DNA of 64,000 bases, from assembly GCF_040182565.1 (NCBI RefSeq), contig NC_089900.1:2988501-3052500 (forward strand). The letters run 5' to 3'. The DNA is from Anser cygnoides. Its lineage: Eukaryota > Chordata > Aves > Anseriformes > Anatidae. Position numbers and translations under genes: made by a program. Below, piece after piece: positions 43,222-54,600 of the stretch (position 1 is its first letter; each line of letters opens with the position of its first letter). The notes under the pieces were generated by a model, which was given only the letters and a program-made list of their open reading frames with translations, had not been told where the DNA came from and did not search any database.

Positions 43222-44820
43222 TTTCGGATGAGCAGGGATGGGATAAGGAAAGCCAAGGCACGGATGGAACTGAGCTTGGCAAGGGATGCAAAGCGTAACA
43301 GGAAGGGATTCTATAGATACATTGCTCAGAAAAGAAAGGCCAAGGAGAGTGTACCCCCTGTGACGGATGAGAGGGGTGAACTGGTAATGACAGACACAGA
43401 GAAGGCTGAGGTACTCAACAACTTCTTTGCCTCAGTCTTCACTGCCAGTCAGGCTTCCCAAGTCTTTCGTTTCCCTGAACCCATAGATGGAAGCTGGGGG
43501 GGCAAAGTCCCACCTGCTGTAAGTGAAGAGCAGGTTCAGGACCACCTGATGAACATAAACACATACAAGTCTATGGGGCCTGATGACTTGCATCCCAGGG
43601 TCCGGAGGGAACTGGCTGATGTAGTTGCCAAGCCTCTCTCCATCATATTTGAAAAGTTCTGGCAGTCGGGTGAAGTCCCTGGTGACTGGAAAAGGGAAAA
43701 CATCACTCCCATTTTAAAAAAGGGTAGAAAGGAGGACCCAGGGAACTACAGAATGGTGAGCCTCGCCTCACTGACTGGCAAGATCATGGAAAAGATCCTC
43801 CTGGAATCAATGTCAAGGCACTTGCAAGACAAAGAGGTGATCTCAGACAGCCAGCATGGCTTCACCAAAGGGTAAATCATGCCTGACCAATCTGGTGGCT
43901 TTCCACAATGGAGTGACCACATCGGAAAACAAGGGAAGACCAACCAATGTCATCTACTTGAATTTCCGTAAGACATTTGACACGGTCCCACACGACATCC
44001 TGGTCTCCAAACTGGAGAGAGATGCATTTGATGGGTGCACCATTGAGTGGATAGGGAGTTGGCTTGAAGGTCACACCCAGAGAGCAGCGGTCAATGGCTC
44101 TATGTCCAGGTGGAGGCTGGTGATGAGTGGTGTACCTTAGGGGTCTGTCCTCGGACCAGTACTTTTTAATGTCTTTATCAATGACATAGACAGTGGGGTC
44201 GAGTGCACCTTCAGCAAGCTTGCAGATGACACCAAGCTGAGAGGTGTAGTTGATGCAACAGAGGAAGGGATGCTGTCCGGAGGGTCCTGGACAAGCTTGA
44301 GAAGTGGGCCCATGTGAACCTAAGGAGGTTCAACAAGTCCGAGTGCAAGGTGCTGCACCTGGGCTGGGGAAGTCCCAGACAGGAGGGACAGCTGGGAGAA
44401 GAACTCATTGAGAGCAGCCCTGCAGAGAAGGATTTGGAGGCTCTGCTGGACGAAAAGCTCAACATGAGCCAGCAGTGCGTGGTTGTAGCCCAGAAGGCCA
44501 ACTGTATCCTGGGCTGCATCAAGAGAGGAGTGGGCAGCAGGTGGAGGGAGGTGATTGTCCCCCTCTGTTCTGCCCTTTTGAGGCCCCACTTGGAGTCCTG
44601 TGTCCAGGTGTGGGGCCCCCAGCACAAGAAGCATGTGGATCTGTTAGAACAGGTCCAGAGGAGGGCCAAGAAGATGATCAAGGGGCTGGAGCACCTCTCC
44701 TTTGAAGAAAGGCTGAGAGAGCTGGGGCTGTACAGCCTGGAGAAGAGAAGGTTCCTGGGTGACCTCATCGCAGCCTTTCAGTACTTAAAGGTGGCTTATA
44801 AAAAAGATGGAGAGTGACTC
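43222..44820 (+). mobile_element. CR1 LINE, longest copy: ORF2 reverse transcriptase (broken)
   Basis: Covers the CR1 ORF2 from the pre-RT region (RKAKARMELSLARDAKRNRK), through AEVLNNFFASVF, EDPGNYR, HGFTKG, the DxV/PHD region and the catalytic ADD (LADDTKL, ADD codons 44222-44230), to the C-terminal HLSFEERLRELGLYSLEKRR. It is inactive: a frameshift near 43870, an in-frame stop at 44138 and another shift near 44280-44310. The 5' end is truncated, and the CR1 3' UTR/tail is missing, replaced by R-unit copy F. Confidence 0.93.
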
Positions 44821-44824
44821 TTTG

Positions 44825-45394
44825 TTCAAGGACCTCACAATCCCTGCCCTGCCCAAGGGGACAAACAGCTGAAGTTAGGGGTAGGAGTGGTGTTGAAGAT
44901 GAGATGTGCTCTGTGTGTAGTGGAAAGCTTTGGGGTTTAGGTGTTCAATTTAACGTTTAGAGATTAGAAGTCAACTGCTTGGGCTAATGGAATGGCTAAT
45001 GGAATGGCAAGGGCTTTGAGGGAGGGATTGGTGGGATTGCTCAAGATGCCTACTCAAGGTGTAGGATGAGGGCAAACTTTGTGGGTTAGAGTTTTGTTTA
45101 GTTCTTGGCTGAGGGCTAGGGTTAAGGCTAGCATTTTAATTCTTGACTAGGCATAATCATCCTTCTGCTCGTGCTTCTAGTAGGAAATGGGTTTGACATC
45201 TGCCTTTTCTGAGTCCCAAGGAATGTCATTGATCAATTTGTCCTTTCCCATCTCTTTGAGACAGGTCTTATGACTACGTCAGCAGCTCAACCAGCACCTT
45301 TCCCACCCTTCCCACATCACCTCTATTCAACCTGAGGATTGACCAGGAGCATGATGAAGGTTTTGGAAAAGGCTTGCTTAAAATCTCTGAGGAG
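44825..45394 (+). repeat. R unit, partial copy F
   Basis: Closest to copy E (GGACAAACAGCTGAAGTTAG, GGTTAAGGCTAGCATTTTAAT). It begins right after the CR1 and ends at LTR 3. Confidence 0.7.
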
Positions 45395-45399
45395 GGCTA

Positions 45400-45969
45400 C
45401 GTTGTGGTTTAACCCGGCCGGCAGCTAAGCACCACACAGCCATTCGCTCCCCCTCCTCCCTCCCTCTCTGGGATAGGGGAGAGAATCAGGAAAATAAAGC
45501 CTGTGGGTTGAGATAGAGACAGTTTATTAGGACAGAAAAGAAAGGAAAAAAATAATAATTATAATAATAATACTGATAATAATGTATACAAAACAAGTGA
45601 TGCACAACGCAATTGCTCACCACCCACTGACTGATGCCCAGCCTATCTCTGAGCAGCTGCCCACCCCACCCCTGCTAGCCACCCCTATATATTGTTTAGC
45701 ATGACGTCAGATGGTATGGAATACCCCTTTGGCCAGTTGGGGTCAGCTGTCCTGGGTCTGTCCCCTCCCAGCTCCTGCTGCACCCCCAGCCTGCCCGCTG
45801 GCAGGACAGAGCGAGAAGCTGAAAAGTCCTTGGCTTAGTGTAAGCACTGCTCTGCAACAATTAAAACATCATTGTGATATCAACATTATTCTCATCCTAA
45901 ATCCCAAACACAGCACCATAGCAGCAACTAGGAGATAAAATTAACTCTATCCTAGCCAAAACCAGGGCA
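45400..45969 (-). mobile_element. Solo ERV LTR 3 (~570 bp)
   Basis: Same family as LTRs 1 and 2 but more diverged. Flanks GGCTA (45395-45399) and GGCTG (45970-45974) form a 5-bp target duplication with one change. CRE at 45702-45709 and TATA are intact. It is inserted between R-unit copy F and an OR pseudogene. Confidence 0.88.
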
Positions 45970-45974
45970 GGCTG

Positions 45975-46665
45975 TTATGGGTTCCACACTGACAATGATG
46001 GCAGTATCATAGAAAACAGTGACACTAGTGAGGAGAGAGGAGCAGGTGGATAAGGCCTTGGGCATGCCAACACAGGATGCACACACATGAAAACCACATG
46101 AGAAGGAAAATTGGATCCAAAATGCAGATTATGAAGGCAAAGACTATGAGAATCACCGTGGCACTGCAGGAGAGCTCCAGCAAGGGGAAAAATCACAGAA
46201 GGGGTCCACAACATTGGGACCACAGAACTGTAGCTGGGAAAAGAATTAAATGGTTTCTGTGCATGAAAGAAATCCCTTGTGTTAAGGTACAGCTGCCTTC
46301 TAGAGTCACACCTTCCACTTTCGAGCCTTGCAGAGAACAGGGATGGCATACAGCCCAGGGCTGACCGTAGGACATGGCCCTCAGCAGGAAGCACTCAATT
46401 CATGCAGAAGGTGCAGCTGATAGTGCTCCCACCTCTGTGAGCAAAGGGGGTGCTGTCCCCAGTCAGGAAGCTGTCCTGCATCTGGCACAGGGTGGTGGAG
46501 CTGTACAAGGTCTGCAAGGAGAACAAATCTCCCCCAGGAAGAAGGCCACGGGCATCTGCAGGTGTTAGCTTGTAGGCACCAGCACAATGATGAGGGTGTT
46601 CCACATCCCAGTCACCGTGCTGGTCATGCGAGAGAGGAAGAAGAGATTTGTCTATGGGTAGAGGA
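45975..46665 (-). pseudogene. OR pseudogene of a different family (not OR14-like)
   Basis: A minus-strand reading, with frameshifts, gives in order: MTSTVTGMWNTLIIVLV (TM1), a degraded PMYFF region, LYSSTTLCQMQDSFLTGDST (TM2-ECL1), ECFLLRAMSY then a lost DRY, PLLELSCSATVI (ECL2), a TM5 region ending SCVCILC, and a remnant of the KALSTCSSHL region in mixed frames. The STT..M..FLTG and LSCS..T pattern is that of OR families 6/10/11-like, not of the neighbours. At least two stops and several indels. Old, dead gene. Confidence 0.8.
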
Positions 46666-46909
46666 TCTTCCAGATGAACAGCTGGGGAAACTCAACAAAT
46701 GGTGTCTTAGTCTCCCACTCCCCTTTCTTCACGGAAACCCTTTTAGAGCATTCTGTTCCCCTATCTCTTGTTAGGACACCAATAAGCAAGATGTTTCTTT
46801 CTCAGTTCCTAAAAGAAATGGTGAAGGGTGTTTGAATGGTTAAAATGATCCCTGCCTGCCATGGCTGAGGTGTGCTACCGCACCATGGAAAAGGGAAGGG
46901 TTAATCATT

Positions 46910-47172
46910 TGTACTGTTGTTAGAAAACCACACACTCCAGCACAAATCACACTTCTAAAATGCTTTTCTCCCATGGTCAGAGAGGAGCAGTCAGTGATGC
47001 CTTCAGTCTGCTTCAAACACCACACCCCAGGAGAGACCCTGCTGCCTTCAGGAGCTGTCAGCCCCGAGGCCTTGGGGACACCTCGAGGGAGCCCAATGGC
47101 ACAGAGCAAGCGATGCCACGGTCGGGTGCTGTGCTGCTGAGCTGGGCCGGGCTCCTGCAGACTCTTGACACC
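46910..47172 (+). promoter_or_regulatory. Degraded 5' exon/promoter block of the OR pseudogene at 48.5 kb
   Basis: Inverted counterpart of 5392-5840. The middle (about 220 bp, equal to roughly 5400-5600) is deleted, joining GGGCCGGGCTCCTG directly to CAGACTCTTGACACC|GTGAGT. The donor GT is at 47173. Confidence 0.6.
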
Positions 47173-48434
47173 GTGAGTCTCTGGCAGCAGGGCAATGCAG
47201 GTGCAGTTGCCAGAGGGGTCTTCTACAGCTGGCACATCCGATGGCTGATAGCATCTGTCAGGACAGTTCTCTCTGTTTCTGAAGCGCTTTAGAGAATGGC
47301 ATTATGAGGGGACATTTCAATAGGAAGATCAAGTCTTGGTTTATCTGAAGGGTAAGGCTTTTTCTGCAGTCCGTGCTTTCAGATTCCTGCAGTGGAGGGG
47401 AGCCAGATTTCATGTTAATGAATTGTCAGTATTGTACAGGAGGCTGAGACTCCTGGAGCATTGCACTGAGAAATCAGAATGTCAGTGATTAAATTTGTAA
47501 AGTACCTTCCCAAACCTCATCTCACGGACTGCACCAACATCATATTTTCATCCTTTTACCCAGCTAGGTTTTATCCTAGCTGATTTTTAGGAGCTACAAA
47601 CCCCCTGATACCCCCTGGCTTTGGGAGGTGTCTGCAGGCCAAAGCAGAGCACACAGCAATTGCAACGAGCATGAGCTGCCTCCTCTGCAGCCAGATGGCA
47701 GCACAGGAGGGTCTGCTGAGTGTCCGTCTGTCCCTCCCTGGCCTTGCCTCCCCTGGCAGCAGCACGCTGCCATTCCTCCTGGCTTCTCCACCTGGCCGTG
47801 CTGCTGCTGGTCTTGTTCCCAGGCTGGCTGGGGATGGGGGTTTCACATGCCCATGGAGTGAGCCCTCGGTGTGCTTGGGGGAAGGGGAGTATGGGGACAG
47901 GGTGGGGGGTCTGGAGATGTGCACTTTGAGCCTGGATTCCTCTGCTCTCAGCAGTGTCCTGGTTCTTTTCAGGTGAGGATGTGACTGTCATTGTCATACA
48001 GCTGAAAGAGATGCCAGCAGAAGAGACCAGCCTTGATAGACAGATGGGCATTCCCCTCTGAAGGATATTCTGAACTAAAGGGAGTGTCCCTTTCTCTGAA
48101 GATCCAGGTTTCACCTGGAGTGCAGCAGGAAGGAAAATATGCAAAAAAGAGGCCTGCAGCCCCGCTTCCTTTCAGGTGAATTGGGAGCAAAAATGTGGAT
48201 AATCACATATCAGGAATGAATTGAATCTGGCATTACCCTTTGCCTGTCTTTATCTGTTGCTGTAGAGCAGGTTTACCTCCTGCATTACCAAAGCAGTGTC
48301 CTCTGCTCCCAGGGACACCCTCAGGCAGAACTGGACAGAACTCATCAAAGGGACTTGACATATATGTGCATGAATTACTCCTTGTCAGATAAGTCTGTTG
48401 TATTTTCTTACTTTACTTTTCCTCCTTGGGCAAG
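47173..48434 (+). other. Proposed intron of the OR pseudogene
   Basis: Inverted duplicate of the intron of the OR at 3.1 kb (4480-5391). It contains the conserved CTCTGCTCTCAGCAG...TTCTTTTCAGGTGAGG stretch at 47.94-47.98 kb. The acceptor would be CTCCTTGGGCAAG (ending 48434) or ATGGCCAG (48447). Confidence 0.5.
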
Positions 48435-48456
48435 TCCCCATGGCCAGAACCAGCAA

Positions 48457-49366
48457 ATGCCCAACAGCAGCTCTGTGAGCGAGTTCCTCCTGCTGGCATT
48501 TGCAGACACGCGGGAGCTGCAGCTCCTGCACTTCGCGCTCTTCCTGGCCATCTGCCTGGCTGCCCTCCTGGGCAATGGCCTCATCCTCACCGCCGTAGCC
48601 TACGACCACCGCCTCCACACCCCCATGTACTTCTTCCTCCTCAACCTCGCCGTCCTCGACCTGGGCTGCATCTCTACCACTCTCCCCAAAGCCACGGCCA
48701 ATTCCCTCTGGGACACCAGGGCCATCTCCTATCAAGGATGTGCTTCACAGGTCTTTTCATTTGTCTTCTTGATACCAGCAGTTTTTTCTTCTCACTGTCA
48801 TGTCCTATGACTGCTATGTTGCCATCTGCATGCCCCTGCACTACGGGAGCCTCCTGGGCAGCAGAGCTTGTGCCCAGACGGCAGCAGCTGCCTGGGGCAG
48901 TGGGGTTCTCTATGCTCTGCTGCACACTGCCAATATATTTTCACTACCTCTGTGCAATGGTAATGCCATGGACCAGTTCTTCTGTGAAATCCCCCAGATC
49001 CTCAAGCTCTCCTGCTCAAACTCCTACTTAAGGGAAGCTGGAATGGTTGTGATTAATGCTTTTCTATTTGGGGGGTGTTTTGTTTTCATTGCTCTGTCCT
49101 ATGTGCAGATCTTCAGAGTTGTGCTGACGATCCCCTCCCAGCAGGGATGTCACAAAGCCTTTTCCATGTGCATCCCTCACCTGGTTGTGGTCTCCCTCTT
49201 TATCAGTACTATCATGTTTGCACAGCTGAAGCCCCCATCCCTGGACCTGGTGGTGGCAGTTCTGTACTCAGTGGTACCTCCATCAGTGAACCCCGTCATC
49301 TACAGCATGAGGAACAAGGAGCTCAAGGGTGCTGTGTGGAAGCTGAAGCTCATCTGTTTTTCATAA
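48457..49366 (+). pseudogene. OR14-like pseudogene, one frameshift in TM3
   Basis: Starts with a normal ATG (MPNSSSVSEF) and runs in frame through TM1-TM2. A 2-bp loss near 48785 (GCAGTTTTTTC where paralogues have GCAGAGTATTTTC) shifts the frame. The remainder (MSYDCYVAICMP to SMRNKELK) is open in another frame to 49366. DRY is DCY, and about six codons before TM7 (SISSPS) are missing. Its promoter block also carries a deletion. SVSEF and ICMPLHYG link it to the intact OR at 58.6 kb by coding sequence, though its flanks mirror the OR at 3.1 kb. Confidence 0.93.
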
Positions 49367-49869
49367 GCAAAAAACTGCCTGCTTTGTTCTGCAAATCATT
49401 CATAATGTTCCTCATTATACGTCAAGCCTTTCTTGTGTTCTGGTTTGTGGTATTTCTTCCCAGCTTTATTCTTAGAAATGTTGTTCACCATTAGAAGTCA
49501 TTCTTCAGATTGCTTGTTTATTTAAACCAATTCAATTGACTTCTGTTGTAATATCCTTCCTCTAAGGTCTTTTCTGTGTATGCAGAGCCAGTGCCCTTGT
49601 GCAGATGTGGAGGGGGAAAGAGACGTGGCCCAGCAGCACGGCCAGGGAACACCAGCGCCTGGTGCATGCAGAGATGCTCTCTTGCCACTGCCACCCTCTC
49701 CTGCTGAGCCCTGCTGGTGGGGTCAGGCCTGGCTGCTCCTGTAGCTTGGTGGCAGTGCTGCTGTGGGGCTGTGCTGGGACTGCAGGCAGGGACAGGCAGT
49801 GGGCACAGCAGTGGCACAGCCAGCCTCCACTGCAGCACTTCCCTCCTAAGGAGTGATCTCCTCAAAGGT

Positions 49870-52230
49870 GGACTGACCAGAGCTCAAGTGCTCAATCTGG
49901 TGCGAGCAGGCAGAGGAGAGCTCTGCAGCCCCAGGGCACGCAGCAGCCCCAGCAAAGGAGTCTGGCGAGTGATTTGACTGCAAGGTTCCTCCTGCTCTAG
50001 CACCTCACAGAACCGGCACGGCACTGGCTCCTGTGTGTCAGAGAGGCTGGGAGCCCGGGAGGTGTGCCATGGGCTTGAAGGATCACAACCAGATCACTTC
50101 TAGCTGGGCAGATTCTGGGCCAAAAAGGGGGTGTTTTGTACGTATGGTATTACGAGGGCAGTGATGCCTCAGAAGCTGTAAGTCCAGTAGGAAGCTAATG
50201 GCTGTTAAATAGCCTGTGAGGTGACTTTTTTCCGAAGTAGCCAACAGGCCGCCCCTTGACTCCCGGATGGCATCTGTGTCTTTAGGCTCACATCTTCCAA
50301 GGGTCCATGATAGGCCAGCAGATGCACCTGCTTTGCACACAGTTTGTGAGATCCTCTCTTCCTAAGTAGCTGGTAGGCCCCATAGAGGAAGAGGTCTTGG
50401 ACTGGGGTTGTCATGTCAGAGGTATCCGCTTTTGCCTGAACTCATCCTTCAGGGCTGCTTTTGTGGTGTTGCAGAGCTGCTGGGCACATTGTGAAGGGTG
50501 CTCCTACAGACCTTGGTGTCCTTCTCCTTGCTGGCTTACGAGCTGCTTCTTTCTCAGGAACAGAGTAGCCAGCCGAGGTGAGACAAATACTCTGAGATCA
50601 TGAAAGCCATCAGAAAGCTGCCCGTAAGAAGATGACTGATATGGGGAAGTCAGGAGAAGCCTGGACAGGAGAGGTGCGAGATTTGGGGGAGGGAAGAGGA
50701 GCTTGGACAGCAGAAGCTAATGATTTTGAAGAGGTAAGAATGTTCAGGTAATGTTGATCCCACCATAAAGCAGACTTAAAGCAGACAGGTGAGGCCCTAG
50801 TCTAACCTGTAACATTAATACCTAAATCTAAATGCCACTCCACACCCTGACAGGAATCCACTGCTCTAATTTCTGACCACAATATCCCTTGAAGCAAAAA
50901 TTAGTCCATAAACCTTTTTCCATTACCTTTACTCTCTTGCTCACCCTGATCCCTGCCCTTAAAACTAGCATTAAAATGCTTTATTTAACTCTAGTATTCT
51001 TGCAGATATAAACAAAACGCTAAACCAAAGAGCTTGCCCATACCCTAACCATGGACCTGACACACCAAGCAGAACACCAAACCCTCCCACTAAACATTTC
51101 CTTAAGCTCTCACCATGAAAGGTGGTCCTTAGTCCCTAATCCCATAAGTAACCATACCTAACACCCTTAACTTTAGGTTCTTGACCCCTTGGGGCAGTGC
51201 AGGGAAAGTGGGGTTGCTGTGCAGTCACATGGCTGTTTAACCCTGGACTTCTTCTTAACAGACCTAAACAAAACCCTAAACCACAAAGCTTGTCCATACC
51301 CTAACCACAGACGTCACACCTTAAACAGAACACCAAACACTTCCACTAAATTTTCCTTAATCTCTAACTCAGAAAGGTGAGCCCTAGTCCCTAATCCTAT
51401 ACATGAACAACTAAAACCCAAAGCCCCTGTTCCTGTGCATTAACCTCCTCACCTTCAACCCCTCTCCTAACCCTTAACTTTATGCACTTGGCCCTTTGGG
51501 GCAGGGCAGAAATTTGAGATTGCTGTGCAGACACATGGCATTCAAAGATGAATGTGAGGGGCCATGGATCTGATCAGCTCGTCAAACACAAGGAGGAGAT
51601 GGGTGGGAATGTTCTGATGAGCTCAGCTCTGCCTCAGGATCTCCTGCCCCAGCAGGAGGAATGTGACTGGGACAGTGACTGTGAGGTCACTTCTGTCTCT
51701 GCAGTTGATAGGGCAGCAGCAGGAACATGTCACGGAAAGGGACTGTGAGGTCACTTCTGTCTGAAGTAGCTGACAGGTCACCCTTGCCTTCTCCCTGGGA
51801 TCTGTACTTTTTGGCTGACATCTGCCAGTGGCCCTGGAAGGCCAGCAGAAGGCATCTGGTTGGCATGCTGACTGTGGGATCCCCTCTGCCTACATACCCA
51901 GGAGGACCCAGGCAGAAAGAAGGCCCGCATATGGGTTGTGCTGTCCCTTCTGCTTGAGTCCATGACTGGACAGCAGGAGGCACAAGGCTTGGGTGCATCT
52001 GGCCAAGAAGCTGCAAGGCCAGCAGCAGGCCCATGTCTTGGAAGATGCTGGTGAGGTGACTCCTGTCTGGTTGGCTGAGAGGCCGCAAGGAGCCTGATGG
52101 GTTGGGATGCCTACTTCAGGAGTGGTTTCTACCCTTATGGAGCTTTCTAAGGTAGTAGGAAAGAGCATGAAAGAAAAAATTGCCACAAAGTGTACCTTGG
52201 AAGGTTTGCACTGGCCACGAGGAGGAAGAA
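49870..52230 (-). repeat. R unit, copy C (inverted)
   Basis: Reverse complement of copy A over its whole length, except for A's 2179-2448. It contains an internal tandem duplication of a ~250-bp piece (51000-51232 and 51258-51540), the part with CCCTAA-like words. It follows the 3' side of the OR pseudogene just as copy A follows the OR at 3.1 kb. Confidence 0.85.
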
Positions 52231-54390
52231 ATGTCCCTCAAAGGGTCATGCTGTGGTGCCAGAGGTCACCCAAAGAGTGTCTGTGATCAAAGCATGGCTT
52301 TGTGTTTCAAGGAACAGCTGGTGAGGGTTGACAAGACATTGGTGACATGATGGAAATGCTGGGATGAGATCAAGGTGGTGAACAGAGATGGGTGTCTGCA
52401 GACTTCAAGGAAATAGGACAAAGTGTGGCACAGCACAGAAAAGACTGCAGAGGAGAAGGTAGAGGGTGCTGGCAAGAAGGGAAGGCCCCAACAGCCCTGA
52501 CATTTTTGTCCCCTTGGCTAGAGTTTATGAGGAGACATGTTATACTCATTGCAATGGGGCCTCATTGCTTCCTTGCAGCGATGTGCAGAGGCTGGGAGGT
52601 GTCATACCACTGTTCTTGTAGTATCACACTGCCCACCACACCCCACAGACCCGAAGACTATCCCTGAGCCGGATGGGGGGGTGCAGGATCTCCCCTCCCA
52701 GTGGCTGGAGTCAGGCCTTGGATCTTTTACTTCACCAAAACCAGCCAAGAATTTTCTCAGCACAGTGCCTTTGCCTACCTGCAATCATGGCCTCCAATTA
52801 TCTGCCCTAACAAGTCCCTGGGGAGGCTTTGTTAGTAACAGCCCTCAGTGGGGCCCATTAATACTCCAAGTCAATTCAACTGTTCCTTCTGACTTTACTT
52901 TCTTAAGCAATTGCATCATTCTCCTCTCAGTACCTGTGCTTCATAGACTCAGCACCAAAATATACCATGGAACTCATTAAAATGCAGAAACTCCTAAGGA
53001 GCCATATCTCTCCCAAAGTTTTCTTCAAGACTTGTAGAGCTAATTGGAGAGCTTTCATGGTGTAGTTAAGGAGGAAGATTTCAAAGAGCATCTATTAGAA
53101 ATCTTTCCTCATTTCAAAGGCTGAATTTTGTTGCATTTCTGTTTAGAGCATCATTCTCCTATAGATATTGGTCTAGGGTTTCTCCTTTGAAGCCCTGCTT
53201 AGATAGGAAAAGCAGGGTTTTTCCTATTTAAAAACAAACAACAGGAAATCATGCTGCAATTTTCAAAACAAACAAAGCTCAAGTTCCTCATTTTGTTGCC
53301 TCCAGTGATGTTTACATTCCCAGAAAGATGACTGTACATGATGTATTTTACACTGATTAATAGGAAATTTAAATAGTAGTGTTAATATTAATCCATATCA
53401 TACTAATTCAATGATAAACGATGAGTTTCTTGCTAAGGAAACCATTAGACAGACTGCTGATAGATGGCCGACCTTGCACTCACTGAAACTCAAAGCAGCA
53501 ACTAGGTTGGTGAGAGCTGTCTGAATGATCAAAGAGTAAGGGGAGGGCAAACCAGGAGAACCATGGGAAGTGCATAGGTCCAGACAGGCAGCTGGACAGG
53601 GGACATTCAGCACTGTCTGTGTAATCAAGATGGGTTTTGAGCCTGGAAGATGAGGGATCACACCATGATAGACAAAGTGATGACAATGCAAGTAAAGGAG
53701 ATCATCAGTATTTCTTCTCCTGTGATGAATATGGATCATGGAAATTAGCATTTCTTCATGATAGAAATTACACTTCACGTGAGACATTTAGCAGAAGGGA
53801 TTGAATCATTTGAGCTGATGAGTAGTTGCTTTATTAGTTAAGTACTAAAAAAATTACTGGGTATTCAGGCAGAGCTTTGCTGTCTGACCATAAGCAACCA
53901 GGGAAAACCTCCTGTGGCCCCCTTGCGTTTGAGGCACCTCCCTGGACCGGCAGATGTCAGAAAAGACTTGCAGGAGACCGGAGCCCTTTAGGAAAATCAG
54001 GTGGAGCCAGGTGGAGTTCCCATAGCACCTCCACTGTCGGCAGTGGTCTTTGTCCCTGTAACTCCAGCCCAGCCCAGCACAGGAAACCCCTTCAAAGACA
54101 AACCTCTTCTTCAGTGGGTTCCTGGGATTGACCTAGATTTGAAATGGCCATTGGAAACCCATGATACTCTCCCTTATTCAAACTAGATACTTGAACATTC
54201 GTTTACCTTCCTGGGTCATCTCTAGCACACTCAGGCTGAAAAACTCAAGTATAGCGTGCTTAAAATGGCTGAGCCAGAACCCATCAGCTTGCCCCACTTT
54301 GGAAATGGTCCCTGTCCAACTAAGGTTTTGAAAGTGAAAAATGTGAAATGACCCGTCAGGTCAATGCGCAGAGTAAGGGAAAGTCACACA
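52231..54390. other. Intergenic, no gene recognised
   Basis: 52.97-53.4 kb is AT-rich. Open frames of up to 147 codons exist, but none resembles a known family and splice or repeat context is absent. Confidence 0.4.
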
Positions 54391-54394
54391 TATT

Positions 54395-54600
54395 GTGCTG
54401 TAGGGACAGAAGGCAAAAAGCATTGCATTGTGCCTCAGAATAATCAAGGAGAACTGATCTAGTTCATCCATGAGATAAAGCAGAGTGAAGGACATTGAGT
54501 TGTGTCCTAACATGAAGAAGGATGTACATGATTGCTGAAGGAGCTGTCTTTTTGTGCCATCACCAGTGCAAATACACAAGAACTATGTCAAATACAGGTA
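54395..54600 (+). repeat. Unclassified repeat 'W', copy 3
   Basis: Best-preserved copy: CTAGTTCATCCATGAGATAA, GAAGGACATTGAGTTGTGTC, CCTAACATGAAG, TTTTTGTGCCATCACCAGT. Confidence 0.5.

Noticed and set aside
43081..43875. 264-codon frame as a host gene
   Set aside because: All but the first ~45 codons is CR1 ORF2; the beginning is R-unit sequence read through.
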